Positions 49,791-62,868 of a stretch of DNA of 64,000 nucleotides are shown here, one piece after another. The DNA comes from Naganishia liquefaciens (taxonomy: Eukaryota > Basidiomycota > Tremellomycetes > Filobasidiales > Filobasidiaceae): assembly GCA_013423385.1 (NCBI GenBank), contig BLZA01000030.1:1319168-1383167 (forward strand). The letters run 5' to 3'. Position numbers and translations under genes: made by a program. Positions within the stretch are counted from its first letter, which is position 1. The number at the start of each line of letters is the position of its first letter. A model generated the notes under the pieces. That model was not told where the DNA came from. It did not search any database and saw only the letters and a list, made by a program, of their open reading frames with translations.

Positions 49791-51065
49791 CTAGACATTC
49801 AGCCGATCGATATCGTCGTCTAGTGCCCGCTCGCCGCGTTTTCCGCTGTACCCGAGCGCCGGTTCACCGGCTTCTGTACGCGCGAGCACAAACGGATCCA
49901 CGACCGTGTTCATCTTGGCACGAAATTCTTGCCTGCGATGTGGATGAGCATCAGCTAGCCGTTGGGAGGGGGCACGACATCGAGAGAGAGAGATGACACA
50001 CCGGTAGAACGCCGCCAGGTTCTTGATACGTTCCTCGACTCCGGCAATCTCGCCTGCGAGACTCATGATGGTTTCCTGGTTGTTCGAGACGGCCGTAGCG
50101 ATGGCTGTTTCCGACGCAGACATCAAAGCCGTCAGTAGCGGCCACAACCCTGGGGTGATGACGAGGACTTGCCCTGTGGTGTCGGCATGTGTTGAATCCG
50201 CTGGAGCGACATCAAGCCGCGTTCGATTTGCTACGGGTGCGCGCGCGCGCGAGAGTCATGGTCGCTTGTCAGCTCCCGCACTACCACGCGTGAATGCAAA
50301 CCAAATCCACTCACATCGAGCGTCTTTCGATACCTGATCATCTGATCTTTCATCTCCTCTGTCAACTGCTGGAAGAACCTAGCCCCCCCACCCCAGCGAA
50401 CGCATCAGTCCCGCTCCGCCGATGCCCTCGCGGCGCTCGATGACTCACTGAAGGTAGAAATTCCGATGCGCGACGACCGTGCTCCCGCCCGTTGCCATCC
50501 CGGCCTTTGCCGCGCCGACGCACTCGACGCACGTCTCAAACGCCTTGCTGGCGCGTTCGGCCGATTCGGCGAGACGATGGACGCGCGCGCGAAGCGAGGT
50601 GATGGCGTGGAGGTAGATTTGCATGCTCTGGGCGGCGGCGGGGGGAGGGGGGGGAAGGTCAGCGCGCATAGGAGAGGTGAGGAGACGCACGCACGGATTC
50701 GATCCGTCGGATTTCCTGCCGGTCTTCAAGAAGCTTTCCGCCGAGACCGTGCGTGTCGATACCCTCGCGGAGCTTTCGTTCCCGCGCGAACGCTTGCCTA
50801 ATCCCACACAATACATGTATATCAGTCCGCACTGGTCAACTAGGACGCGCGCGCGCGCGCGCTTGCCAGGCACTGACTCGACATTCAAGATCCAGCTCGC
50901 GAGCTGGGGATGCTTCTTCTCGATATCCTCAAACAACATGTCGCCGGGAACATCCACCATCAATGCCGGATCCAGCTGCAGCCCGGGCTCGAGACCAGAC
51001 TCCCACGGCGCGAGTTGCTGCTGCGGCTGTTGCGGCTGGCCTGCCGTGAACTGGGATTGATTGAG

Positions 51066-51101
<36 letters not shown>

Positions 51102-51716
51102 AGACTGCTGTTGTTGCGGCTGGGAAAAGAGTCCGCCGGCGGGAGCCGTGGTGGATGTCCCAAAGGCGGGCTTGGCGGCGGCGGCGGCGCCCGTGTTGCC
51201 GAAGAGGGACCCGGCGCCAAAGCCCGTCGTCCCAGGAGCGGTCGTCGAGGTGTTGCCTATCGAGGGAAAAAGTCAGTCAATCAACATCGCTGGCTGCGGG
51301 TCGCTGAAAGAAATGACCAGGCCCCCGCCAAAGAGAAAAAGAAAGAAAAAAGACACGAAGCCTGGACTCACCGAACAGCCCCGTCGACGGCTGCTGCTGC
51401 TGTCCCGCCGTCGTTGTCGATCCAAACAATGCCGCACCTCCCGTCGGTGCACCCGCCTGCTGCTGCTGCTGCTGAGCCGGTTGTCCAAACAGACCCGTTC
51501 CCGTCCCTGTCGCCGGTTGCTGAGGTTGTTGACCAAACAGAGACGTCGTCCCTTGCTGCTGCTGCTGCTGTTGCGTCTGCGGCTGGCCGAATGCGGGTGT
51601 TTGTGAAGGTTGGGCCGGTTGAGCGGGTTGTGCTCCGAAGCCCGAGAACTGGGGTGGGGGGTGTTAGTAACGGGACGGAAAGGAGGTGAGTGGATGGAGC
51701 GTACGGTGAATGCCAT
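49791..51716 (-). CDS. NUP57: FG nucleoporin Nup57/Nup54
   Basis: The first exon is tiny (MAFT, 51716-51705), and the next opens FSGFGAQPAQPAQPSQTPAFGQPQTQ. Residues up to about 200 are FG and GLFG repeats with Gln runs (up to Q11), then QGLNQSQFTAGQPQ. The structured part is alpha-helical: SMQIYLHAITSLRARVHRLAESAERA, FFQQLTEEMKDQMIRYRKTLD, and AIATAVSNNQETIMSLAGEIAGVEERIKNLAAFY, ending with the short tail GYSGKRGERALDDDIDRLNV. This is the Nup57/Nup54 pattern: an FG half plus a coiled-coil half that assembles with Nup62/Nsp1 and Nup58/Nup49 in the central channel. It contains a poly-Gln CTG microsatellite. It is head-to-head with EME1 over 237 bp. Confidence 0.87.
51069..51101. repeat. CTG/CAG triplet run encoding Gln11 in Nup57
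   Basis: Eleven CTG units on the plus strand are read as CAG (Gln) on the minus strand inside the FG region of Nup57. Length variation between isolates would not shift the frame. Confidence 0.8.
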
Positions 51717-51953
51717 GGCTGTGGATGTGGTGGTGGTGGGGAGTAGGTGGATGGCATGGGATGGGATGGGATACTTGTAATGAAATCATGAGGGGATGCC
51801 CACTGATCGCCCGCTCGCCCGACTCTGGGCAACCGCGCGTTGATGAAACTGAAACAGGGCGGGCGCTCTTGTTTCAGGTGGGTCATGGCATGGTGCTAGG
51901 CATGTATGTCTTGTGTCTTCTGATTCCACTCTCCCACTGCAGATGCCGCCACC
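51717..51953. promoter_or_regulatory. Shared upstream region of NUP57 and EME1
   Basis: This 237-bp gap contains a short GGGAT repeat (GGATGGCATGGGATGGGATG). The EME1 start sits in GCCACCATG, a full Kozak-like context. Confidence 0.5.
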
Positions 51954-54677
51954 ATGCCCCACGACATCATAGAGATACACTCCGACTCGGACTCGGATTC
52001 GGACTCGGACTCGCGCTCGCACGCACCAGCAAAGACCGCGACCGTCAACGCGGCGTCGACGGCAGACGCGAGTGACGTCGTTTGGGACACGTTGGATGAT
52101 GGCTGGGTCGATAGGATCATCAAGGAGGGAAGGGACACGTGAGTTTTCTTGTCGTCGTCGAATGGATCGGATCGGAATTTCCCCCCGGAGGGCAGGAGAG
52201 GAGGTTGTGTGTGTGTGATAAAGCAGTGTCGGTGATCCTGTGGGGATGCGCTCCGGGCGTCAACGCAAGGCAGACGTCACATTCGTGTGACGCAAGATCT
52301 AACGTCCTCCTCCCCCTTCTCCCCCTTCTCCCCCTTCTCCCCCTTCTCCCCCTTCTCCCCCTTCTCCCCCTCCTTCCCCTTCTCCCCTTCTCCCCCTGGT
52401 CAGCGCCCTCTCATCATCACTCAATCTCCTTCCCGACTCCGCCATCAACCCGATCCACGTCGACCCCACGCAATCCAGCCAAATCTCAGCCTTCACCTCC
52501 CCGGCCGTCGTCCCACCCGCCTCGAAAAAACAACCGGAAATCATCGTCGTCGATATCCCCAGCTCGCCCGTTCGCCCCGCGGTACCGACACGACCCGGCG
52601 CACCACGTACCAAATCCGCCTCGGCCGAGGTTCTGGCGTTGCTCGGCAAGGCGCAGCGCGATATCGTCGGTTCGGAATCAGAATCCGATGGGGAAGAGGA
52701 GGGTCCGATCTCGTTGGATTTCTTGTTGGCGCCGAGGGTGGACAAGGGGAAGCAAAGGGCGGGGAGTCAAGTGGCTGTGTCCGCGCGGGCTGGTACGTTT
52801 GACCCCCTTCGACCTTTGCTATCCCTTCAGCTAACGCCCGAAATTCCACACAGCTCGTCCGCTGAAACGTTCCCGCACGACCGCCACTGACGACCTATCC
52901 TCATCCCCACCACACCCCACCAGGCGTTCCACCTCTCTCCTTTCGGACCCGTCCGTCCGCGCAGCACCACATGCAGGACCGAGCGGCGCCGATAAAAAAG
53001 CCGTCGAGGCGCGCGCAAGGGCCGTCAGGGCTGCCGAGGCGGAACGTGTCAAGGCGGACAAGGCGAGGGAAAAGGAGCGGGACAAGGCGCGCGCGCTGGA
53101 GGAAAAAGCTCGGCGCAAGCGGGATCAAGAGGTGAACAAGGTGGGTCTCTCGGTCGAGCGCACCGGGGGGGGGACCGTCTCTATCTGCCACGAGGGCTGA
53201 TCTGTCCGGCATGCAGCTGCGTACCTCAAAGGCAGAGACAGTCAGGGAAATCACGGTGCACATCGACGCGGACCTCGCCGTCGCGCCTTCTCCGCTCGCG
53301 ACGGCTATTCCTCTGCTGCGAGAACGGCTCACGGAAAGACAATCATCCCTGCACCTCGTCCCCTCGCCCACAGACGACGCACCGGCCCCGCCCGATCCCG
53401 TCGATGGCGGAATCATGCACGTTCCGGGGCTCATCAGCATCAAACGCCTCGTCGACGCCGAATTCTCCGCCGAGAAACGCCGCTTTGTCGCGCTCCCGCC
53501 CGGTGCGGAATACATCCAGGATCAACTCCCGTACATCGTGGTCATTACCGCGAAAGAACTCGTCGCCAAGATCCAGGCCGGTCGAACGGATGCGTCGTGC
53601 GGCCTGATCGCATGGTTGACGGCCGTCAAGCGCAAGCTCGGACTCACACGCACGACGGTGGGGGGTAGCGTCCAGGTTGGGATGGGCGCCGCACCGGGGA
53701 CGACAACAGCCGGCGCCGGTGCCGGCGCGGGCGCGGGGCAGACGGGTCGATGCGAGATGATGCTCCTCATTCATGGGATGAAGGCGTTTTATGCGAAATC
53801 GGCGGGCGCGGCGCGCAGGCAGTTTGCGGAGCGCACGAGGATGGCAATGGCGGGCGAGGTCGTCGAAGATGCCGAGTCGGTCGCGCACAGTGGGGAGATG
53901 CCGGATAAACAAGAAGTGGATAAAGAGTTGGTGAGGCTGCAGCTTGTGCATCGGTGTTTCCAGGTGTTTGGTGGGTTGGCGCGAGGTCGGGTGACCCGCG
54001 GCGCGTATGCTGATAGCGGGAAATAGTGGAAAATAAGAATGACGCGACGGAATGGCTCTATAATATCGCTGGCGATATCGCAATCCGACCAGTAGGTCTT
54101 TTGCATCCTTGCCATTCCTCTGTGTCGCTGATTTTCTTTTAAACAGTATCGGTTAGTCTCCCCCCCCCTCTCCCAGTACCCGCCTTTCTGCTCACCCCCT
54201 TGCCAAGGCACATCCAAAACTCTCATCTCCCCTTTTCCACTCGCGACATGCCGAGAAAGGGCGACGGGCCCATGGACACTTTTAAAAAGATGCTGCAAGA
54301 GGTCACGGGCGTTACCGAGTCTGGCGCCGAGGGCATCGCCGATCAGTGGCGCTCGTTCCGGACATTGATGGAGGGCTTTGAACAGTTGGAGAGGCGCAAG
54401 GCGCGCGGAGAAGTCAGTCAAAAGGACGTGGAGGGTATGGTATCCAATTGTGTGGTAAGTTGCTGAGACTCTGCCTTGGATGAGGGACGATTTGCTGAAT
54501 CTCCGGTATAGGTCAAGGCGCTCACGACAGGAGTCGCTAATGCACGGCCGGTCGGCATGGTACGTCGTTCAGCGTGCCTGGTATCGGCTAGTCTTTCTGA
54601 GATACCTTCGTTAGGCCGTGTCGCGGCATGTCTATCGTGCTTTCCGCGGAAGGGACCCAGACGCGATTGACAACTAG
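51954..54677 (+). CDS. EME1: Eme1-type structure-specific endonuclease subunit (Mus81 partner)
   Basis: Nine exons (51954-52138, 52404-52792, 52854-53140, 53217-53970, 54027-54091, 54147-54151, 54208-54454, 54512-54559, 54615-54677) give 680 residues in frame. The N-terminus begins MPHDIIEIHSDSDSDSDSDS, then WDTLDDGWVDRIIKEGRDT. A disordered region and a charged coil (ARAVRAAEAERVKADKAREKERDKARALEEK) lead to the nuclease-fold domain EITVHIDADLAVAP, YIVVITAKELVAKI, CEMMLLIHGMKAF and LVRLQLVHRCFQVF. The end is EWLYNIAGDIAIRPYRHIQ, a KMLQEVTGVTESGAEGIADQW helix-hairpin-helix, and PVGMAVSRHVYRAF. Mus81-Eme1 cuts Holliday junctions and stalled forks. Joining EWLYNIAGDIAIRP to HIQNSHLPF requires a 5-nt exon. 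The first intron (265 nt) carries a CCCCCTTCT minisatellite. Confidence 0.9.
52312..52365 (+). repeat. Minisatellite of six CCCCCTTCT units in EME1 intron 1
   Basis: Six perfect 9-bp units run head to tail and then decay into imperfect copies to about 52,397, right up to the polypyrimidine tract of the acceptor at 52,403. It contributes much of the 265-nt intron length. On the transcript strand it is a long pyrimidine run. Confidence 0.9.
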
Positions 54678-55682
54678 ACGAGCCGGATGCGTCCCATGGC
54701 GGGTACGAGGTGACTTGCGCGACTATGGGTAGACTTTGAGTTGGCATTGGTTGTATGGACTTGAACATTGTATAATGCTTAGTGGTAGCTGAAATAAAGC
54801 GCTCGTTCTGCTTCTCTGTTTGTCAGGACCAAGTCCGCGTGATTTTGTATTCAAACGGATTTGTTGCGAAAGCCCGGCTTCTGCTTGTCATTCATTTCGG
54901 CTCGTCCATGTCTTATCGGTCGTACGATGAATCCGAGAGAGAGAGCGATGGAACGTTTATCTGGCTGGCAGACAGCGCTTACTGGTGCCGCAATAGTTGA
55001 AGGGACTTTCAACGACTAGCGGCGTTTCGATCTCATAGAACAATTTTTGTGCGCCTCTCAACTCTTTGATCAGACGGAGACGCCACATTCAATCGGCATA
55101 TACATCGTGAAGGCCAGGATTCGGGGGATAGGACAGATTCGTCTGGACCACTGAGCGGAGAGCTATCTACTAGCACAGATTTTCCCCCCGTCTGGATGCA
55201 AGCAGGGAATTTCGTATTCCTTATTCAACGAGGTCCAGTCACTTGTGTTCGCCTCTTTCCCCGAGCCCGCCCAACTTTGAGATGGGGAAACTACCGGCCA
55301 GTGGAGTCCTGTGTTGCGAAGATGACTCTGCCCATCGGGCACCCTCGGGCGAACTCGCCTGGGCTGCCTGGGCCCGTTGACGAGAAACCAGCCTCCAGAA
55401 ATTGTTTTGACTCCTATTCCCCTCGGTTGCGCGCGCGCATCACGCTTCTGAGCGGATCGCCACCGTATTGTCTCCCAGGCCTGCTGACACTACATATCCT
55501 TGGACCATCAATCCCCTTTCACGCGTTGACCCATCGTGGTCTTTTCTACTCGCCTCTTGCTTCCCCCTTTCTCAAGACCGCCACTACTCTCCTATCCGAC
55601 TCCATACCTCCTTCTTGCGACTCAGCTTCCCCACACTCGTTCCCATCAACCGCAAATCCAGCTCGTCTAAAAGCCCAACATC
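54678..55682. other. Intergenic region upstream of the CPL1-like gene (1.0 kb)
   Basis: This stretch holds the EME1 3' flank and the CPL1-like promoter. Open frames are short and unlinked. The last 100 bp before the ATG are pyrimidine-rich (CTCTCC-type), a common fungal leader style. Confidence 0.5.
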
Positions 55683-56883
55683 ATGGTTGCGCTCTCCAGA
55701 ATCTTGCCTGCCATGGCGATCGTTGTGGCATGTTTCACCCTATCCGGGGCCATTCCCACGACCACGTCTGGCAACGAGGTGACGCCCTATGACAAGAGAA
55801 CTTATCTCGAGAAGCGAGCGATCGTTGCCGGTCAACTTTGCGCAGACATTCCTGTGACTGTTCCCGGAAACTTCATCACCGGTCCCATTGTGAGTAGAGC
55901 TTCCACTTACCCAGGATGCGATAACGACGGCTGATGTTCGCGCGCAACCGTAGACCCTGATCACTAGCCAGTGTCTTTGCGTTCAAGGAGGGTTTGTCGG
56001 ATTGTTCCTTTTCCGCTTTCGCCCAACTTGCCGTGGTGGCTGATCTTCCACATGCAGGGTCCTTACTCCACAGTCCATTGCGACGTTGAATGCAAACATT
56101 CCGCTCTCAGTCAATCTCGTCCTCGCTGTCACTGTGTATTTGACCAACTTGGGTGTCATCAACGCTGCCATCACTGCAGCGCAAACTCGGGTCAGTCTTT
56201 TCGGCAAGACGTCTCACGTTCTGCTTGAGCTAATCCCCCCGCTCGCCATCAACTCAGCTTAATGCAATCGCGCCTACTTGCAACTATCCCACCAATGCTG
56301 TTCCCGCATGCTCCACGTATCCCGGCGCCGTTCAGCTGGGAACGACCAGCTGCTTCTTCAGTACGTTACCTCCTATCGAGCACTTCAGACTCTAGCTAAT
56401 TTTGCAACCTCACCTCAGCCTGTGCTGTCAACTACAAGGTTTGCGGCCAATTCTGCATCCCGCTCGCTCAGAACTGTGTCTCGGGCATCCCTCAACGACG
56501 AGACCACGCGCCCACCGACCTCTGTCCCACTGGCTTGTCCGCCTGCTACCTCGCCCACTCCGCCTCTCTCGCCAAAGGTAAATCCATCGCATGGGAATGT
56601 ATGGACACACAGAACGACATCGAGGCTTGTGGAGGTTGTCAATTCCCGCAGTTGGGTGAAGCCGAAGGTTCGGACTGTACCGAGCTTGAAGGTGTCGATG
56701 AGGTCGCTGTGAGTTGGATTCTCACTCACCAAGAAGGATATCAGCTGATCTACACCGAATTATATTCCGCAGTGCAAGGCAGGCGAGTGCCAAGCCGTCA
56801 CCTGCATCCGAGGCTACAAGCTTCAGGGCTCCGAATGCGTCGCTGATGCCAACCACAAGTCCTTCTGGGTCCAGCTCGTCTGA
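55683..56883 (+). CDS. Secreted cysteine-rich CPL1-like protein
   Basis: Six exons (55683-55889, 55954-55991, 56058-56190, 56258-56360, 56419-56708, 56773-56883) give 293 residues. A signal peptide is clear (MVALSRILPAMAIVVACFTLSG, likely cut before IPTTTS), and KR dibasic sites at about residues 37 (PYDKR) and 43 (LEKR) suggest Kex2-type processing. The C-terminal domain carries the CPL1-like pattern: DLCPTGLSACYLA, WECMDTQNDIEACGGC, GSDCTELEGVDEVACKAGECQAVTC and RGYKLQGSECV, with many Cys for disulphides. Cryptococcus CPL1 is a secreted effector of this domain type. The upstream part has LCADIPVTVPGNFITG and LGVINAAITAAQT, shared by many basidiomycete secreted proteins. Function here is unknown; a cell-surface or host-interaction role is inferred. 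Confidence 0.8.
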
Positions 56884-58004
56884 GCGCATCGTCGTCTTTG
56901 GCTCACGCCTCCGCCGCCTTATGCGTTTCGTGATTTCTCCGGGTTCTCGTCAATCGTCCTCGACATCATTACTTCTTATCCAACATCTTGTGCATTCCTT
57001 AGCGTGGCGTTCTTGTTTACGGGACTATATTCTTGGTTATATTTTGCGAAAAGAAGAGAAAGAAAGATTGAAGTATATAGCAGTCATGTGGCGGAACATC
57101 AATATTTGTGATGAATGCATTCTGCTTCGAGTTATTCCGTCCAAGAACCACTCAATGCCTACTGGCTACTCCTCAGTATTTGGTGCCGACCCCTTCGGCT
57201 TCTTGACTGCGAGAGGCTCACGGATTGAAAGCGTAACGACACGTCAAAAAACCGGCGTTCGGCAACCTCTTAGACCGCATCTATGCCTGTTCTTGCCTGC
57301 GTGTGCTCTTCAAGATTGCAGTCCGTCGAAGTGCGAAAGTATTCCAGTCAAGCTCAACTCAAGGTCAGCAGCATCTCTGAGAGGCCTGACCGTAACGAGC
57401 GAGAATGGCATTTCTCCTAGATCCAGCACGAGAATCACCGAGATTGGCTGCCGATAAGAGGCGAACTGTAGCCACTTTTGAAGGCGGATTTTCTCATGCA
57501 GTGCTTCAAGGATGCCCGTTGCATGGCGCCTCTCAGCTCTATGTTCTCATACGTGTTCTGTTCTGCTTTTTGTCGAGCCCGTCACCGCAAACTGCTCCAT
57601 CGCACCACCGCGCGCGTAGGTGACGCACGGAGCCGGGCCTCGCCGCTTTCGAATGCGGAAGCTAAAACTGTACACCGTCACGAGCTGAGCATGCAGTCTG
57701 GCTCAAGACGACTATCAGTAGTCAGTCGGCGCAAGTTGTTCCATCATCCGGACGGAGCTTTATTTGGTTACACTGCTGCTCCTGGCCACCGTTCATACCC
57801 ATCATATCCCGCTCCTTTCACTCCGTGTGCGGCGTTTCGGCTGAAACGACCGCAACGCCATTGGGTGATATCGACATCCGCCATCATCATCGAGACACCA
57901 TATCCTCCCGGACCTCTGAATCTCGCCATTCCAGAACACTCATACTACGCTCGGCTTGGATCCAAGCCTGAATTGGTGGCATCAACGTGAACAGAAGCCC
58001 CGGC
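56884..58004. other. Intergenic region between CPL1-like and HAPSTR1-like genes (1.1 kb)
   Basis: The open frames (for example 57478-57990) are Arg/Ser-rich with no recognisable domain, and they lack splice-consistent continuation. I treat the stretch as flanking DNA and promoter of the next gene. Confidence 0.5.
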
Positions 58005-59394
58005 ATGGATTTGTCGTCCCTTTATACAACCCTGGCGAGTCCGCCAGGGCAGTTGCAACAAGCAGAAATTGACATGATGGAGAAATTCAAGGGTATGTCT
58101 GTCTGGAATCTTGATCGACCGGTAGGGTTTGGCTAAAGTTTTTGCTCATTAGCGGCTGCTCTGAGTATTACGAATTTGTACAAGAGCTCCGTGCATACGT
58201 CAAAGGTAAGGGGAAAGTAACTCTCACCACTTGCAGCTGCTGATCTCGACTGCTCACAGCACGCATATTCGGCAGGATATGGCGCTTGTTTGTACGTTCA
58301 GTGATTCCGTCTCTCGACGTACCCTGACTTGTCTTTGGCGTAGAAACGATATACAGCAGATATTAGAAGCGAGTCTGTCCGGCCCTTCGGCCTCTTCGCA
58401 CACGCAATATAACAATCCAGAGAGGCTTCGGCAACTCGCCCAAGATCAAGATGCATCGACAGCAGGACGCACGCTTGCGCGGCTGATGGATTGGATCGAG
58501 GCGCGTCAAGAGGCCATGAAGCTGGAGGCCGAAGATGAGAAGGAGGAGGAACAGCGTGAAGCGGATGCGGCTCGGGAGAGGGAAGAGAGTAAACGGCGAC
58601 AGATGAAGAAGGCCGATATGTCGGGCGCCAATACACCTGTGGGCGTCGTGAGCGCCGCAGCATCGGGCAGCTTGCCGTCAAATGATACAAGTCGTGAAAC
58701 GGAAGGGATCTACACTGCTCCCCCCTCGGCCAACATACGACAGAGAGACGCTCTGGTTAAGGCCGTCGAATTGGCGCGATCACGTTCAAGGTCGGCTAGC
58801 GCTCAAGCCATCCCGTTTTCCAACTCGACTCCGACGACAACAGCTCCGCATCAGGAGGTGACTGGCTTGACCGCTTCACAGACGGAACCGGTCATGAACA
58901 CGGTATCTTCTCCCATCGCTATCTCATCGCCGGCCGCGCCGTCATCGCCGGTCACAACATTTTCTACCCGGCCACTCAAACCATATCCTTTACATCACCA
59001 GAAATCCTTCAATCGAGTGAACAACATGAAAGCGCCCACTCTACATAGCCAATTCAAGCCCTCTCTACCGGAAACAATGCCCTTCTTTCCGCTGTTCCAG
59101 ACGGCAGCATCGATGGACTCCTTTGACGGAATGGGCCATAACCCATCAGAACCTGTTGCTGTCAACGCGGAGCAAGGGATCGGCGGCAAACGATCTCACG
59201 AATCCGTCTTTGGCGGTACGACGGGCCTCAACAGTTTTTCCGCAAGGCATAATCCTGGACGCCGGCGCGGTAACAACGGTGGCGATCGCGAAAGCACGCG
59301 TCATCATCCGAGCAAAGGGATCTTTGGGGGCATGGATGGCGCTGATCCGAGCTCGGAGGATGACAGGCAGCGGAAGCGACAGAGTCGCCGTTGA
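58005..59394 (+). CDS. HAPSTR1 (C16orf72/TAPR1)-like protein
   Basis: Four exons (58005-58092, 58153-58205, 58260-58291, 58344-59394) give 407 residues. The N-terminal segment reads EKFKAAALSITNLYKSSVHTSKHAYSAGYGACLNDI, closely following the human pattern F-x-N-A-A-T-A-V-T-N-L-Y-K-E-S-V...G-Y with an adjoining DLLSW/DVLAWVKKR helix. Here the helix reads TLARLMDWIEARQEAMKLEAEDEKEEEQ. The remaining 270 residues are Ser/Thr/Pro-rich and disordered, ending in a basic cluster DDRQRKRQSRR, a likely nuclear signal as in HAPSTR1. The human protein binds the ubiquitin ligase HUWE1 and supports stress resilience. The similarity is to one short segment, so the function is inferred. Confidence 0.65.
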
Positions 59395-60070
59395 CCTTTT
59401 CTGAATGAAGGGTGAAGGACAGCGGGTATACTGGTTTGAAGGGGCGACAGCACTTCGGGGATCCGCCTTTCGGCATATCTCCATCAGATCAACAGCATCT
59501 TAGACGTTGTACATCCATATCGTATCTAGCACTGTATCACTATCCCTTCAAGCATACAAAGAACGTGATTGCCGAGCTATGAAATGGCCTTGCCGAAGAC
59601 GTGGTGGCTAATAGGGAAAGCTGATCGTAACAGAACTACCGCAGTATCCAGTGTTCAGTCTATTGACAAACCGCTCCTTTTGCGCATGACAGAAAGGATG
59701 AAGCCGCAATGTTGACTACGATAAGGGGTAGCCGGAGGGAGACCAAGGAAAGCGTGAATTGGCCGGGGACGCGAACGGTCGCGCGGAAGCAACTGATATT
59801 GTCCGGGATGATCGAGGCCTCCATCCATTCTCCAGTGATTCATATTCAGGAGCATCGACCGGGATACCACTCGCCATCAACGCGGTACCCAAAGCGCAGG
59901 GATCCCGAGAGAGCCAGCATTTCACAGAACATCGTCGTTGTCGTGGAGTCCATCCTCGACTTTGGAAACATACAGCCAGGATTGCCGGACTCGACGGAAC
60001 GAATACGCCCGAGATCATCGTGCGGAGCGATCCTGTGGCATTGAGCAGAAAGTTGGTAGAGCTCAGCATC
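59395..60070. promoter_or_regulatory. Upstream region of poly(A) polymerase
   Basis: This 676-bp gap lies between two plus-strand genes. Frames of 100-130 codons exist on both strands but none has a recognised motif. Confidence 0.5.

Positions 60071-62868
<2,798 letters not shown>

Noticed and set aside
17477-54677. Idea that Cds1, Yta7 and Eme1 form a genome-stability gene cluster
   Set aside because: They are far apart, on independent promoters and separated by unrelated housekeeping genes, so proximity is best taken as chance.
56714-57457. A 247-codon plus-strand frame starting inside the CPL1-like gene
   Set aside because: Its first part is an alternative frame of the last CPL1-like exon and the rest is composition-driven with no motif.
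57478-57990. A 170-codon frame between the CPL1-like and HAPSTR1-like genes
   Set aside because: No recognised domain, no splice-consistent neighbours and ordinary intergenic composition.
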